Shown piece after piece: positions 17,028 to 24,177 of a DNA stretch of 64,000 nucleotides. The DNA is from Bacillus sp. ISL-37 (GTDB lineage Bacteria > Bacillota > Bacilli > Bacillales > Cytobacillaceae). The notes under the pieces are model-generated. The model saw only the letters and a list, made by a program, of their open reading frames with translations. It did no database searches and was not told where the DNA came from. The DNA is taken from NCBI RefSeq assembly GCF_018613315.1, contig NZ_JAGGQL010000014.1:1-64000 (forward strand), written 5' to 3'. The position numbers and the translations under genes are program-made. Positions within the stretch are counted from its first letter, which is position 1. The number at the start of each line of letters is the position of its first letter.

Positions 17028-17276
17028 TTACCATTTGACGCATTTTTCTGGTTCATCACACCAGATTCTTTCCTTTAATTCGATGAATGATACATCAAGA
17101 GCAGAAGCTAAATCAACGATGAATCCGTCACTTGGGAACACCTTGCCAGATTCAGTATCCTGAATGAACCTGCCAGTCGTCCCTGTCCTCACTGCCAATT
17201 CATCCTGTGACATTCCCTTTCCCTCTCTAATAAGCTGAATCATGAAGCCGTAATCCTTACAAGGATCCTTTAACAT
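17028..17276 (-). CDS. XRE-family transcriptional regulator
   Basis: The 82-residue protein is a single Cro/C1-type helix-turn-helix (GMSQDELAVRTGTTGRFIQDTESGKVFPS). It has Cys near the N-terminus (residue 6) and two near the C-terminus (IWCDEPEKC), which could make it redox- or metalloid-responsive (inference). It lies upstream of arrC in the same direction, separated by a terminator, and divergent from the arsR3 cluster. Its target is unknown. Confidence 0.82.
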   Translation of the reverse strand: MLKDPCKDYGFMIQLIREGKGMSQDELAVRTGTTGRFIQDTESGKVFPSDGFIVDLASALDVSFIELKERIWCDEPEKCVKW

Positions 17277-17385
17277 CCCAAATCCCCTCGACTTTCATAT
17301 AAGTTAATAATTATATGGTAATGGATTTATGTTAAGGATTAATTACAGCATTGTAAATTGTAAGTTGACTGAGAAAAAAAATAAA

Positions 17386-17401
17386 ATCAAAAATTTTTGA
17401 T
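17386..17401. promoter_or_regulatory. ATCAA-N6-TTGAT operator 1
   Basis: A perfect 16-bp palindrome, ATCAAAAATTTTTGAT, ending 7 bp before the -35 box of the arsR3 promoter. It is one of five sites of the same form in this cluster and the likely ArsR3 operator. Confidence 0.72.
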
Positions 17402-17408
17402 TTGACGG

Positions 17409-17437
17409 TTGCAAAATGGTTTCTAAGGAAATATAAT
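17409..17437 (+). promoter_or_regulatory. Promoter of the arsR3 cluster
   Basis: TTGCAA (17409-17414) and TATAAT (17432-17437) are 17 bp apart, a strong sigma-A type promoter. It is bracketed by operators 1 and 2. Confidence 0.8.
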
Positions 17438-17444
17438 ACAATAT

Positions 17445-17460
17445 ATCAAGAGATTTTGAT
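17445..17460. promoter_or_regulatory. ATCAA-N6-TTGAT operator 2
   Basis: ATCAAGAGATTTTGAT lies at the expected transcription start, 7 bp after the -10 box. A repressor bound here would block initiation. Confidence 0.72.
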
Positions 17461-17475
17461 TAAGGAGAGCTTAAA

Positions 17476-17835
17476 GTGGAAAAATTCATTCCTTTAACAG
17501 ACCTGACAAATGACTCCAAAGCCATTAAGGAACCGCCGCTTCAAAGCACCTTTGAAAAATACGAAAAGAAGTTCAAAGCCCTTGCCGACCAAAAACGCCT
17601 GCACATCCTCAATCTTCTATGCCAGCAAGACTCCAGCTGCGTTTGTGATCTAAGTGAACTGATTGACATGCCCCAATCAAAATTGTCTTATCATTTGAAG
17701 ATTTTGCTTGATGCCAATCTGATCCAGAAAGAAACAAAGGGAACCTGGAGCTACTACACAGTAAACACCAAAGAAATCAACCATCTACTATCTCCAGAGC
17801 TTTGCTGCCTTTTCAGACCTAGCAACTGTTGTTAG
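17476..17835 (+). CDS. ArsR-family repressor (copy 3) with C-terminal Cys pairs
   Basis: The 119-residue protein starts at GTG 17476 after AAGGAGAG. The winged-helix core includes MPQSKLSYHLKILLDANLI. It has Cys55 and Cys57 (SCVCDL) in the usual helix and also Cys110, 111, 118 and 119 at the tail (LCCLFRPSNCC). A C-terminal Cys trio of this kind forms the As(III) site in the Acidithiobacillus ArsR class, so it differs from copies 1 and 2. The flanking 16-bp operators imply autoregulation. Confidence 0.88.
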   Translation: MEKFIPLTDLTNDSKAIKEPPLQSTFEKYEKKFKALADQKRLHILNLLCQQDSSCVCDLSELIDMPQSKLSYHLKILLDANLIQKETKGTWSYYTVNTKEINHLLSPELCCLFRPSNCC

Positions 17836-17855
17836 GTTAACTTTTCAAAGTATTA

Positions 17856-17871
17856 ATCAATTTTTTTTGAT
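17856..17871. promoter_or_regulatory. ATCAA-N6-TTGAT operator 3
   Basis: ATCAATTTTTTTTGAT, 21 bp after the arsR3 stop and 6 bp before operator 4. Confidence 0.65.
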
Positions 17872-17877
17872 AAATAA

Positions 17878-17893
17878 ATCAACATATTTTGAT
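17878..17893. promoter_or_regulatory. ATCAA-N6-TTGAT operator 4
   Basis: ATCAACATATTTTGAT ends at the ribosome site of the next small gene. The tandem pair 3 and 4 between two genes suggests an internal promoter or a roadblock. Confidence 0.65.
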
Positions 17894-17909
17894 TAAGGAG
17901 AGGATATAT

Positions 17910-18080
17910 ATGTTTTATCAAGATTATCAAACAATTGCACAATTAAAACAGCAAGAAGTTGAAAGGAAAGCCAGACACGCATGGAAGTTCTTTGAACAGC
18001 CTGAAACGAAGCCATTCCCTTTGTTTTCCCGGAAACAAAAACAACAGCCTAAATGCTGCACAGTTCCAGCTAACGCTTAA
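17910..18080 (+). CDS. Small protein of unknown function with a Cys pair
   Basis: The 56-residue protein starts at ATG 17910, 6 nt after AAGGAGAGG. It is helical and charged (QQEVERKARHAWKFF), then Pro/Lys-rich, and ends PKCCTVPANA. I do not recognise a family. The CC pair near the C-terminus, like those of the neighbouring arsR3 and 44-residue protein, suggests metalloid binding (inference). Confidence 0.75.
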   Translation: MFYQDYQTIAQLKQQEVERKARHAWKFFEQPETKPFPLFSRKQKQQPKCCTVPANA

Positions 18081-18106
18081 ATAATGGAGGAAGAAGGTAG
18101 AGGATA

Positions 18107-18970
18107 ATGATTGAATTTCTAAAAAGCTTTTTATGGATAGCCCTTGAATTAACGGTGCTTTTTATCGGGATCTCCTTCTTGATCAGCCTGCTCCAGGGAT
18201 ACATTCCTTATGAAAAAATCGAAAAGAAACTGACAGGGCGCAATAAAGTGCTTGCCAGCTTTGCCGCCATCCTGTTCGCGTTTATCACACCCTTTTGCTC
18301 CTGCTCCACGATTCCAGTAGTCGTCAACATGCTGAAAAAGAAGATCCCGTTTTCAATCGTCATGGTTTTCCTCTTCGCTTCTCCAGTATTGGATCCGACG
18401 ATTTTAACAATCATGGGTGTTGTGATGGGCTGGAAAGTAACAATCATTTACACAATCATCACAAGTGTTTTCTCGATTGTCATCGGTTTTACACTCGATA
18501 AATTGGGGTTCCAGCGTTACGTCAAAAATGTCATCATGTCTGGCTATGAAGAAAAGAACCAAAAGTTCAATTGGAGATTCGCCTTAGACGAAACCTGGTC
18601 GCTAATGAAAAGTGTCTATCCTTACCTGCTGATAGGTGCGGCGATCGGGGCGGTCATCCACGGACTTGTTCCAACTGAAATCATCACGAAATGGTTTGGA
18701 CACGATGCATGGTGGCTGATCCCAGTCGCAGCCATTGCCGGAATACCATTATACATCCGGCTCTCAAGCATGATTCCGATTTCGCAAATGCTGATTTTAA
18801 AAGGAATGGCCCTTGGCCCGGTGATGGCGATGATGATCAGTTCAGCCGGTGCCAGCCTGCCTGAAGTCATCCTGCTAAAATCGATTTTCAAAAAGCAGCT
18901 TGTGATTGCCTTCATCGCTTCTGTTATCACGATGTCCACTGTCTCTGGGTTTGTGTTCTACTTCGTGTAG
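18107..18970 (+). CDS. CSCS-motif permease, ArsP/UPF0718 superfamily (copy 2)
   Basis: The 287-residue membrane protein has TPFCSCSTIPVV near residue 65 and the second half-motif GIPLYIRLSSMIPIS near residue 208. It is 46 residues shorter than the copy at 5701-6702 and only distantly similar, so the two probably differ in substrate. It is part of the arsR3-controlled cluster. Export of trivalent organoarsenicals, as known for ArsP, is the best guess. Confidence 0.83.
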   Translation: MIEFLKSFLWIALELTVLFIGISFLISLLQGYIPYEKIEKKLTGRNKVLASFAAILFAFITPFCSCSTIPVVVNMLKKKIPFSIVMVFLFASPVLDPTILTIMGVVMGWKVTIIYTIITSVFSIVIGFTLDKLGFQRYVKNVIMSGYEEKNQKFNWRFALDETWSLMKSVYPYLLIGAAIGAVIHGLVPTEIITKWFGHDAWWLIPVAAIAGIPLYIRLSSMIPISQMLILKGMALGPVMAMMISSAGASLPEVILLKSIFKKQLVIAFIASVITMSTVSGFVFYFV

Positions 18971-18982
18971 CATGATTTATTA

Positions 18983-18998
18983 ATCAAAAAATATTGAT
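18983..18998. promoter_or_regulatory. ATCAA-N6-TTGAT operator 5
   Basis: ATCAAAAAATATTGAT lies between the permease stop and the AAGGAGG of the peptidase gene, tying the peptidase to the ArsR3 regulon. Confidence 0.68.
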
Positions 18999-19013
18999 TT
19001 AAGGAGGCAGCTC

Positions 19014-20258
19014 ATGACAACGGTTGATGTCACAAGCAGATTATATGAAACGGCTGTAAAGCTAACTTCAAAAAGTATGCAAGGCAGGCTCTCAGGGTCA
19101 ACAGGTGCAAAAAATGCTGCAAATTACCTTGCAGATCAATTGAATCTAATTGGGTACCGTCCCTACCCCGGGTTTGGTAGCTTCCTTGTACCAATTTCGG
19201 TGTTCGCTTCCCGGCTGACTGGTGAAGCCAAACTTTCTGCTGGTGCTGAGTTTTTTCAGCACCGGACAGATTTCGCTGAATTCAACCGTGTATCATCGGG
19301 CGGCAGATTGGAAGGGACATTGCTTGTCATTAAAGATGGAATCCCTTTTGATGAAAATCGACTAAAAGACAGTATTGTCCTGATCCAGGAACGTCCTGAA
19401 GACTTCGATTTGGAGGGTACAGTTGAAAATGCTGTTATTCATGGAGTTAAAGCTCTTTTGATTGAATATGGAGAGCCGAAGTATTTTCACAAGACAGTCT
19501 TCGGTCCTAGTAACCCTTCAATTCCTGTTTTAAAAATAAGACGGTCGATCGCAGACAAACTTTCGGCTGCGGATGGTGTGACCATTAGAATCGATCTACC
19601 TCTATTAAACAATGAACTGCCCTGCCAGAACGTAATTAGCTTTCTTCCAGGCTATAAAACTGATCACACCATCGTGGTTTCTGCTCATTACGACCATTTA
19701 GGCGATGACCCCGGCGGCTTTCGTTATCCGGGTGCCATAGACAATGTATCTGGTGTAACGACTGTCCTTGAACTGGCCAGGAAATTGGTAGATTCAAAGC
19801 TTCCTTTCAATATCATAATCGCCTTCTTCTCTGGTGAGGAGTCAGGATTAAACGGTGCTGCTCAATTCATTGAGCAATTTCCCGAACCAATAACCGCAGC
19901 CATCAACATCGACTGCATTGGACAGGAAACACCCATTTCCCTAGTGCGAGTGGGATATGAGGCTCCCAGCCATTGGCTTCCGCTTGCGGCAAAAAAAGTC
20001 TTTGACGAATCAGGGGTAGAAATCAAGTGGAAGGAATTTGGACGTGAAGACTCCGTTGCTTTTCGAAAGAAAGGGATTCCTGCATTAGGGTTGGGCCAAA
20101 TCCCATTGGAAAGTAAAGTTAGCATTCATACTCCCAATGACCAATTGGATTCGCTGCAATTTGAGGCTCTTGCCTTATGGGCTGAATTAACTTTGCAATT
20201 GATTACTGAACTTGCAGAAGACTTTAAAGGAGGTGAGAACCATGATGGACTTCATTAA
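19014..20258 (+). CDS. M28-family zinc aminopeptidase in the arsenic cluster
   Basis: The 414-residue protein has the metal ligands of family M28: AHYDHLGDD, GAIDNVSG, GEESGLNGA, NIDCIG and HTPNDQLD. A PA-type inserted domain (about residues 100-190) precedes the catalytic part. There is no signal peptide or membrane segment, so unlike most M28 enzymes it is probably cytoplasmic. AAGGAGG precedes the ATG and operator 5 lies just upstream. Its role among ArsR, permease and Cys-peptide genes is unknown. Cleaving a peptide or amide conjugate of an arsenical is one possibility (inference). Confidence 0.85.
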   Translation: MTTVDVTSRLYETAVKLTSKSMQGRLSGSTGAKNAANYLADQLNLIGYRPYPGFGSFLVPISVFASRLTGEAKLSAGAEFFQHRTDFAEFNRVSSGGRLEGTLLVIKDGIPFDENRLKDSIVLIQERPEDFDLEGTVENAVIHGVKALLIEYGEPKYFHKTVFGPSNPSIPVLKIRRSIADKLSAADGVTIRIDLPLLNNELPCQNVISFLPGYKTDHTIVVSAHYDHLGDDPGGFRYPGAIDNVSGVTTVLELARKLVDSKLPFNIIIAFFSGEESGLNGAAQFIEQFPEPITAAINIDCIGQETPISLVRVGYEAPSHWLPLAAKKVFDESGVEIKWKEFGREDSVAFRKKGIPALGLGQIPLESKVSIHTPNDQLDSLQFEALALWAELTLQLITELAEDFKGGENHDGLH

Positions 20259-20376
20259 AAAAATTGCTGGCAAAAAATCAGATTCAGACTGCTGTGGTAT
20301 TGAAATCAAAGAAGTACAAGAAAACGAAGAAAAGAAAGAAGATACTTGCTGCGGAGGCGATACTTCTTGCTGCTAA
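20242..20376 (+). CDS. Cys-rich 44-residue protein of the arsenic cluster
   Basis: The frame overlaps the end of the peptidase gene by 17 bp and starts at ATG 20242 with AAAGGAGGTGAG about 5 nt upstream. The protein has an amphipathic start (MMDFIKKIAGKK), then SDCCGIEIKEV, an acidic-basic linker and the tail DTCCGGDTSCC. Three CC pairs indicate thiol-based metal or metalloid binding. Similar tiny Cys-rich proteins occur in other ars operons, but no function is established here. Confidence 0.8.
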   Translation: MMDFIKKIAGKKSDSDCCGIEIKEVQENEEKKEDTCCGGDTSCC

Positions 20377-20400
20377 TATTTTTACAATAAAAGGAAGACA

Positions 20401-20505
20401 GTGCAATTAAGTATTGTTACCGTGCAATTAGCATCGTTATTCGTGCAATTTCCTTACTTTACTGTGCAATTACAGGCAATATTGGTGCGAATATCGCTCA
20501 TCATT
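20401..20505. repeat. 21-bp tandem array, five units
   Basis: GTGCAATT starts at 20401, 20422, 20443 and 20464, and GTGCGAAT at 20485: an exact 21-bp period with a degenerate 13-bp remainder. It begins 25 bp after the stop of the Cys-rich protein. Confidence 0.88.
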
Positions 20506-20528
20506 AAGAGAGTAATTTTTCCAGCAAA

Positions 20529-20577
20529 CAAAAAAGGTGGAGCCTGGCATCTAAAATGCCTGATTCCACCTTCTTTT
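20529..20577. terminator. Bidirectional terminator
   Basis: AAGGTGGA and TCCACCTT enclose a second stem (GGCAT/ATGCC), with an A-run on the left and a T-run on the right. It serves both the arsR3 cluster and the convergent CNNM gene. Confidence 0.9.
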
Positions 20578-21840
20578 TTACTCTTCTACCTCTAAAACGG
20601 GCATGATTTCTACTTTAATTTTACGAATACGATGGTTTTCTACTTCCTTGACGATGATTCTTAGTGTTTCATAAACAAATGTATCACCGTTTACCGGGAT
20701 ACTCTCCAAGGTTTCAAAAATCCAGCCGCCAAGGTTATGATACGATGTCTCTGGCATCGGTACATTGAACAATTCGGCAAAATCATCCAGATCGTAGGCA
20801 GCATCGAACTCGTACGTGCTCTCATCGATTTTCGTCATGATGTTGACCTTTTCATCATGCTCATCCCAAATCTCGCCGACCAGCTCTTCCAGGATGTCTT
20901 CAAGCGTAATCAAGCCGCTCGTTCCACCGAATTCATCGACGACGATGGCCATATGGCTCTTCGTCCTTTGCAGCTCAGGCAGCAGGGTCGCGATTTTCAT
21001 CGACTTCACGACGAACATTGGCTGGCGCAGCATCTCACGGACATTGACCTCTTTATTCTGGATCAATTCGGCAAAAAATTCACGTTCGGACAAGAATCCG
21101 ATGATATTATCTATATTATCTTCATAAACCGGGATCCGTGAAAAACGTTCCTCAAGGAAAATCTGCTTGATTTCCTCGAGTGGCTGGTTTACTTCGATTG
21201 TAATCATATCCATTCGATGCGTTAAGACTTCACCGACAAGAACATCGTTAAATTCCAGGGAACGGTGCACAAGCTCCCTTTCCTCATTATTAATGACTCC
21301 CTCTTCTTCACTGATGTCCACCATCACCTTGATTTCTTCTTCGGTGACAGACGGCTGATTTTCTCCCTTTGAGAACATCCTCGACACGGACGCCTTCAAC
21401 TTACTGAATACGAAGTTGACGGGGGTCAGGATTTTAATCAGCAGCAACAGAATGGCAGAAATTTTTAACGAATACTCCTCTGCATTTTCCTTGGCCATAG
21501 ACTTTGGTAAAATCTCACCGAAGATCAGGATGAGAATCGTCATGCCAAATGTACTTACGATCAGACCGGTGCTAGCACCGAACAGGTCGACCGCTACTTT
21601 TGACGAGATACTCGCCGCAGCGATATTGACGATATTGTTTCCTACTAGAATCGTAGATAACGCATCATCGAAGTTCTCGGAAATATGCAAAGCATTCTTG
21701 CTTCCAGCTCGGCCTTCGGACACATAATTCCGCAGCCTGATTCTATTGACGCTGGAAAAAGCGGTTTCTGCCGATGAAAAGAAGGCAGATAAAAGAATTA
21801 AAACACCTAATAAAATGACTAAACCTATGGGAACTTCCAA
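20578..21840 (-). CDS. CNNM/CorC-type transporter-associated membrane protein
   Basis: The 420-residue protein has an N-terminal DUF21/CNNM membrane domain (about 1-190, GNNIVNIAAA, FGEILPKSMA), two CBS domains (about 200-330; LTHRMDMITIE, GFLSEREFFAE) and a C-terminal CorC_HlyC domain (from about 345). Such 'hemolysin-like' proteins in Bacillus take part in Mg2+ or related cation homeostasis. TTG 21840 follows GGAGAGTG by 7 nt. It stands alone. Confidence 0.9.
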   Translation of the reverse strand: MEVPIGLVILLGVLILLSAFFSSAETAFSSVNRIRLRNYVSEGRAGSKNALHISENFDDALSTILVGNNIVNIAAASISSKVAVDLFGASTGLIVSTFGMTILILIFGEILPKSMAKENAEEYSLKISAILLLLIKILTPVNFVFSKLKASVSRMFSKGENQPSVTEEEIKVMVDISEEEGVINNEERELVHRSLEFNDVLVGEVLTHRMDMITIEVNQPLEEIKQIFLEERFSRIPVYEDNIDNIIGFLSEREFFAELIQNKEVNVREMLRQPMFVVKSMKIATLLPELQRTKSHMAIVVDEFGGTSGLITLEDILEELVGEIWDEHDEKVNIMTKIDESTYEFDAAYDLDDFAELFNVPMPETSYHNLGGWIFETLESIPVNGDTFVYETLRIIVKEVENHRIRKIKVEIMPVLEVEE

Positions 21841-21971
21841 AAAAATTCACTCTCCGAAAAAAAATTTGTCAGAATATATTTTACTGTTTCTACGGGCATA
21901 AATCAAATACTCTTGCTCATCCTTATGTATGTACGGTTTACCCGGCGATTAGGTTTCATAATCAGGGATAA

Positions 21972-22514
21972 TTACATTTCCTTGCCTGCCAAATTATTCT
22001 TGTTCACAAACTTCACTTTCGGAATCATTACATAGCCAAGATAAGCAAAAGCTGACCCAAGCATTGCCCCAACAGCGATGTCTGCCGGATAATGCACCCC
22101 AGCCCATACCCGTGAAAAACCAACCATCACTGCGAGCAGAACCCATAAATATGTATGCTGCCTTTTATACAGCCAGAACGTAACCGCCATCGTGAAAAAT
22201 ATAATGGTATGATCGCTTGGAAATGAGTTGTTCACTTCCATGTCTATCAACTGATTGACATCCGCAAGCGTCGCAAATGGCTGGTGATTTGAATAGAACA
22301 TGCCGGCAATCTTCCCGGCCACCTCTGCCAACAAAAGCGCCGCCAGACCGCTTACCACCATCAACCGGTTCCCAGGCTTACGGCTGAACAAGTACACAAG
22401 GACGGCCGCCGCTAAAAGGTAAATCGCATTGTTAGCAATAAAGACCATGACCGGATTCAAAACCTCGAATTCCTTTCCTGCGTCATTGATGATCCTGAAA
22501 AGCTCAATATTCAT
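21972..22514 (-). CDS. Undecaprenyl-diphosphatase, BcrC/PAP2 type
   Basis: The 180-residue membrane protein has the PAP2 motifs in order: HQPF region (K-x6-RP-like, degenerate), SFPSDHT, and SRVWAGVHYPADIAVG. The length and arrangement fit BcrC, which recycles undecaprenyl pyrophosphate for wall synthesis and gives bacitracin resistance. About five membrane helices are seen. It is a single-gene unit. Confidence 0.87.
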   Translation of the reverse strand: MNIELFRIINDAGKEFEVLNPVMVFIANNAIYLLAAAVLVYLFSRKPGNRLMVVSGLAALLLAEVAGKIAGMFYSNHQPFATLADVNQLIDMEVNNSFPSDHTIIFFTMAVTFWLYKRQHTYLWVLLAVMVGFSRVWAGVHYPADIAVGAMLGSAFAYLGYVMIPKVKFVNKNNLAGKEM

Positions 22515-22579
22515 ATCTTTTAAAACACTCTCCCCCTAATAAATTAATTTGATTATATAATAATTTCTGCGAAGCAAAA

Positions 22580-22613
22580 TAAAAAATCGAAGGCCAAAGC
22601 AGCCTCCGATTTT
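22580..22613 (-). terminator. Terminator of the flavodoxin gene
   Basis: On the minus strand AAAATCGGAGGC pairs with GCCTTCGATTTT and ends in a T-run. It overlaps the stop codon. Confidence 0.85.
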
Positions 22614-23113
22614 TAGACAGGTAAAAATTTATTGTTTCTATTAAAAGTTGCCGCGAATTCGTTGATCGATTCAAAGTCAAGATGCGATATTTCCTCCGTC
22701 GATCCGCTTACGCTTTTCGCAATAATTTTTTCGAAGAAATTCATCTTTGAAAAAATGAACTCACCTCCGAATAATCCTTTCGCTATTGCCGCTTCCCTCA
22801 GGTTGTGCGGAAATGCATTTTCAAACTGAGTGTCTGCTTCCTGCCCTTCCCTCATACAGCAGAGAAACAGGCCGAGATTCTTTCTTTGCAGCACGTCCTC
22901 ATGCTCTTTCATGAATTTCTTGATTTTCCCCTGGATGCTGCCAGCATGGATCGATCCGCCGATCATCACCGAATCAAACAGCTCCAAATCTGAATGAAGC
23001 TTCGTCTTATCCAGATTGATGGCAATGACTTCCCCTTCAATCTGCTCTCGTAAAAGATGTGCCGCTTTTGCTGTCGTACCATGCGTTGAGCAGTAAACAA
23101 TCAAACTCTTCAT
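22613..23113 (-). CDS. Flavodoxin-domain protein, HemG-like
   Basis: The 166-residue protein begins with the FMN-binding loop YCSTHGTTAKAA and has MIGGSIHAGSIQGKIKKF and LFLCCMREG typical of the flavodoxin_5/HemG group (menaquinone-dependent protoporphyrinogen oxidase type). ATG 23113 after GGGGGCG is chosen. An upstream in-frame ATG would add 54 residues of unconvincing sequence. Substrate is not certain from sequence. Confidence 0.83.
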   Translation of the reverse strand: MKSLIVYCSTHGTTAKAAHLLREQIEGEVIAINLDKTKLHSDLELFDSVMIGGSIHAGSIQGKIKKFMKEHEDVLQRKNLGLFLCCMREGQEADTQFENAFPHNLREAAIAKGLFGGEFIFSKMNFFEKIIAKSVSGSTEEISHLDFESINEFAATFNRNNKFLPV

Positions 23114-23240
23114 TAGATCGCCCCCATCAGCTCTCTGGTATCCTGGCCACCGTGCAATAGTCCATTTGGGTTCATTATAGCTTTTAGCTAAAAGAAAAGT
23201 GTGAAAGATGTATGGCAATATTCTTACAATTGGATAATAA

Positions 23241-23442
23241 ATGAAAACTACTTTGAATCCTCTATATCGATACATTAACCTCTTTAATGTGACGATGAAT
23301 TTCGGCGTACCCTCTTTATCGGCACATTATTCTCTTTTATGTGACGATAATCTTCGCTGAACCATCCTTATCGGCACATCAACCTCTTTTATGTGACGAT
23401 AATCTTCGCTGAACCATCCTTATTGGCACATTAACTTTTACA
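23241..23442. repeat. 52-bp tandem array reaching the ogt stop codon
   Basis: ATGTGACGAT starts at 23287, 23339 and 23391 (period exactly 52), with TATCGGCACAT and CTCTTTT in each unit. A degenerate copy precedes (from about 23241). The last unit includes the ogt stop codon at 23431-23433. Confidence 0.88.
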
Positions 23443-23934
23443 ATACGCTTTCTCCAACTCCAACAACTGCTGTTTCATGGCGATTCCACCCCTGTATCCT
23501 GTAATCGCTCCATTTTTTCCGATGACGCGATGACAGGGTACGGTGATCAAGACTGGATTAGCCCCAATGGCTGTTCCAACTGCTCTTACAGCCGCAGGCT
23601 TGCCGATTTTTCCCGCTATATCTGAATATGTACAGGTCTCCCCATAAGGGATTTCCCTCAGTGCACCCCAGATTGCTTCCTGGAATGGCGTCCCTTTTAC
23701 ATCAACGGGTAAGGAAAATTCGATAAGCTTCCCCTCAAGAAATTCAGTCAATTCTTGCCTGTATGGTTTCAATGCTTCCGGATTCTTTTCAAAAACAGTA
23801 GCGGGAAACCGTTTCACCATATGATCATAGTCCTCTTCCGGTGATCCGACATAGCATAAGCCTTTGACTGTTGCCGAAATATAAATTTCATTACGATTAA
23901 AACTTAAGATGTCCCAATAGATTTTTTGCTCCAC
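23431..23934 (-). CDS. ogt: Methylated-DNA-protein-cysteine methyltransferase
   Basis: The 167-residue protein has the suicide-enzyme active site VPCHRVIGKNG and the preceding GTPFQEAIW and IPYGETCTYSDIA segments. It removes O6-alkyl groups from guanine by irreversible transfer to the active-site Cys. The GTG start follows AAGGAG by about 9 nt. Only the C-terminal domain plus a short N-terminal domain is present, normal for Ogt. Confidence 0.93.
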   Translation of the reverse strand: MEQKIYWDILSFNRNEIYISATVKGLCYVGSPEEDYDHMVKRFPATVFEKNPEALKPYRQELTEFLEGKLIEFSLPVDVKGTPFQEAIWGALREIPYGETCTYSDIAGKIGKPAAVRAVGTAIGANPVLITVPCHRVIGKNGAITGYRGGIAMKQQLLELEKAYCKS

Positions 23935-24027
23935 ACATCATCACTCCTTCTTACAGTCTTTTCCTCATTATAACTAAAAAAGAAAGCCACCGTTTCAATA
24001 TGAAGAAACATTAAATTCTAAATTTTC

Positions 24028-24056
24028 TTTACACTAGTAAAATTTCCCTTTACGAT
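24028..24056 (+). promoter_or_regulatory. Promoter of the peptide-GNAT-amidohydrolase unit
   Basis: TTTACA (24028-24033) and TACGAT (24051-24056) are 17 bp apart. Confidence 0.6.
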
Positions 24057-24105
24057 GAATATGGAGTGCAAAAAACTCCCATCAAATCAAAGGAGGTTAA
24101 GGATC

Positions 24106-24159
24106 ATGGACAATTCAAAAAAGAAGCTTATTTTAACGAAAAAGGAAGATGGCCCATAG
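24106..24159 (+). CDS. 17-residue peptide, possible leader
   Basis: MDNSKKKLILTKKEDGP is preceded by a very strong AAAGGAGG at 8 nt and ends at TAG 18 bp before the GNAT gene. The ribosome site makes translation likely. It could couple translation to the next gene, or be a functional peptide. No family was recognised. Confidence 0.6.
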   Translation: MDNSKKKLILTKKEDGP

Positions 24160-24177
24160 TTAGGGAGGAGAATGGAC

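Noticed and set aside
23114-23275. 54-residue N-terminal extension of the flavodoxin-like protein
   Set aside because: The FMN-binding start and a ribosome site point to ATG 23113. The extension has no ribosome site.
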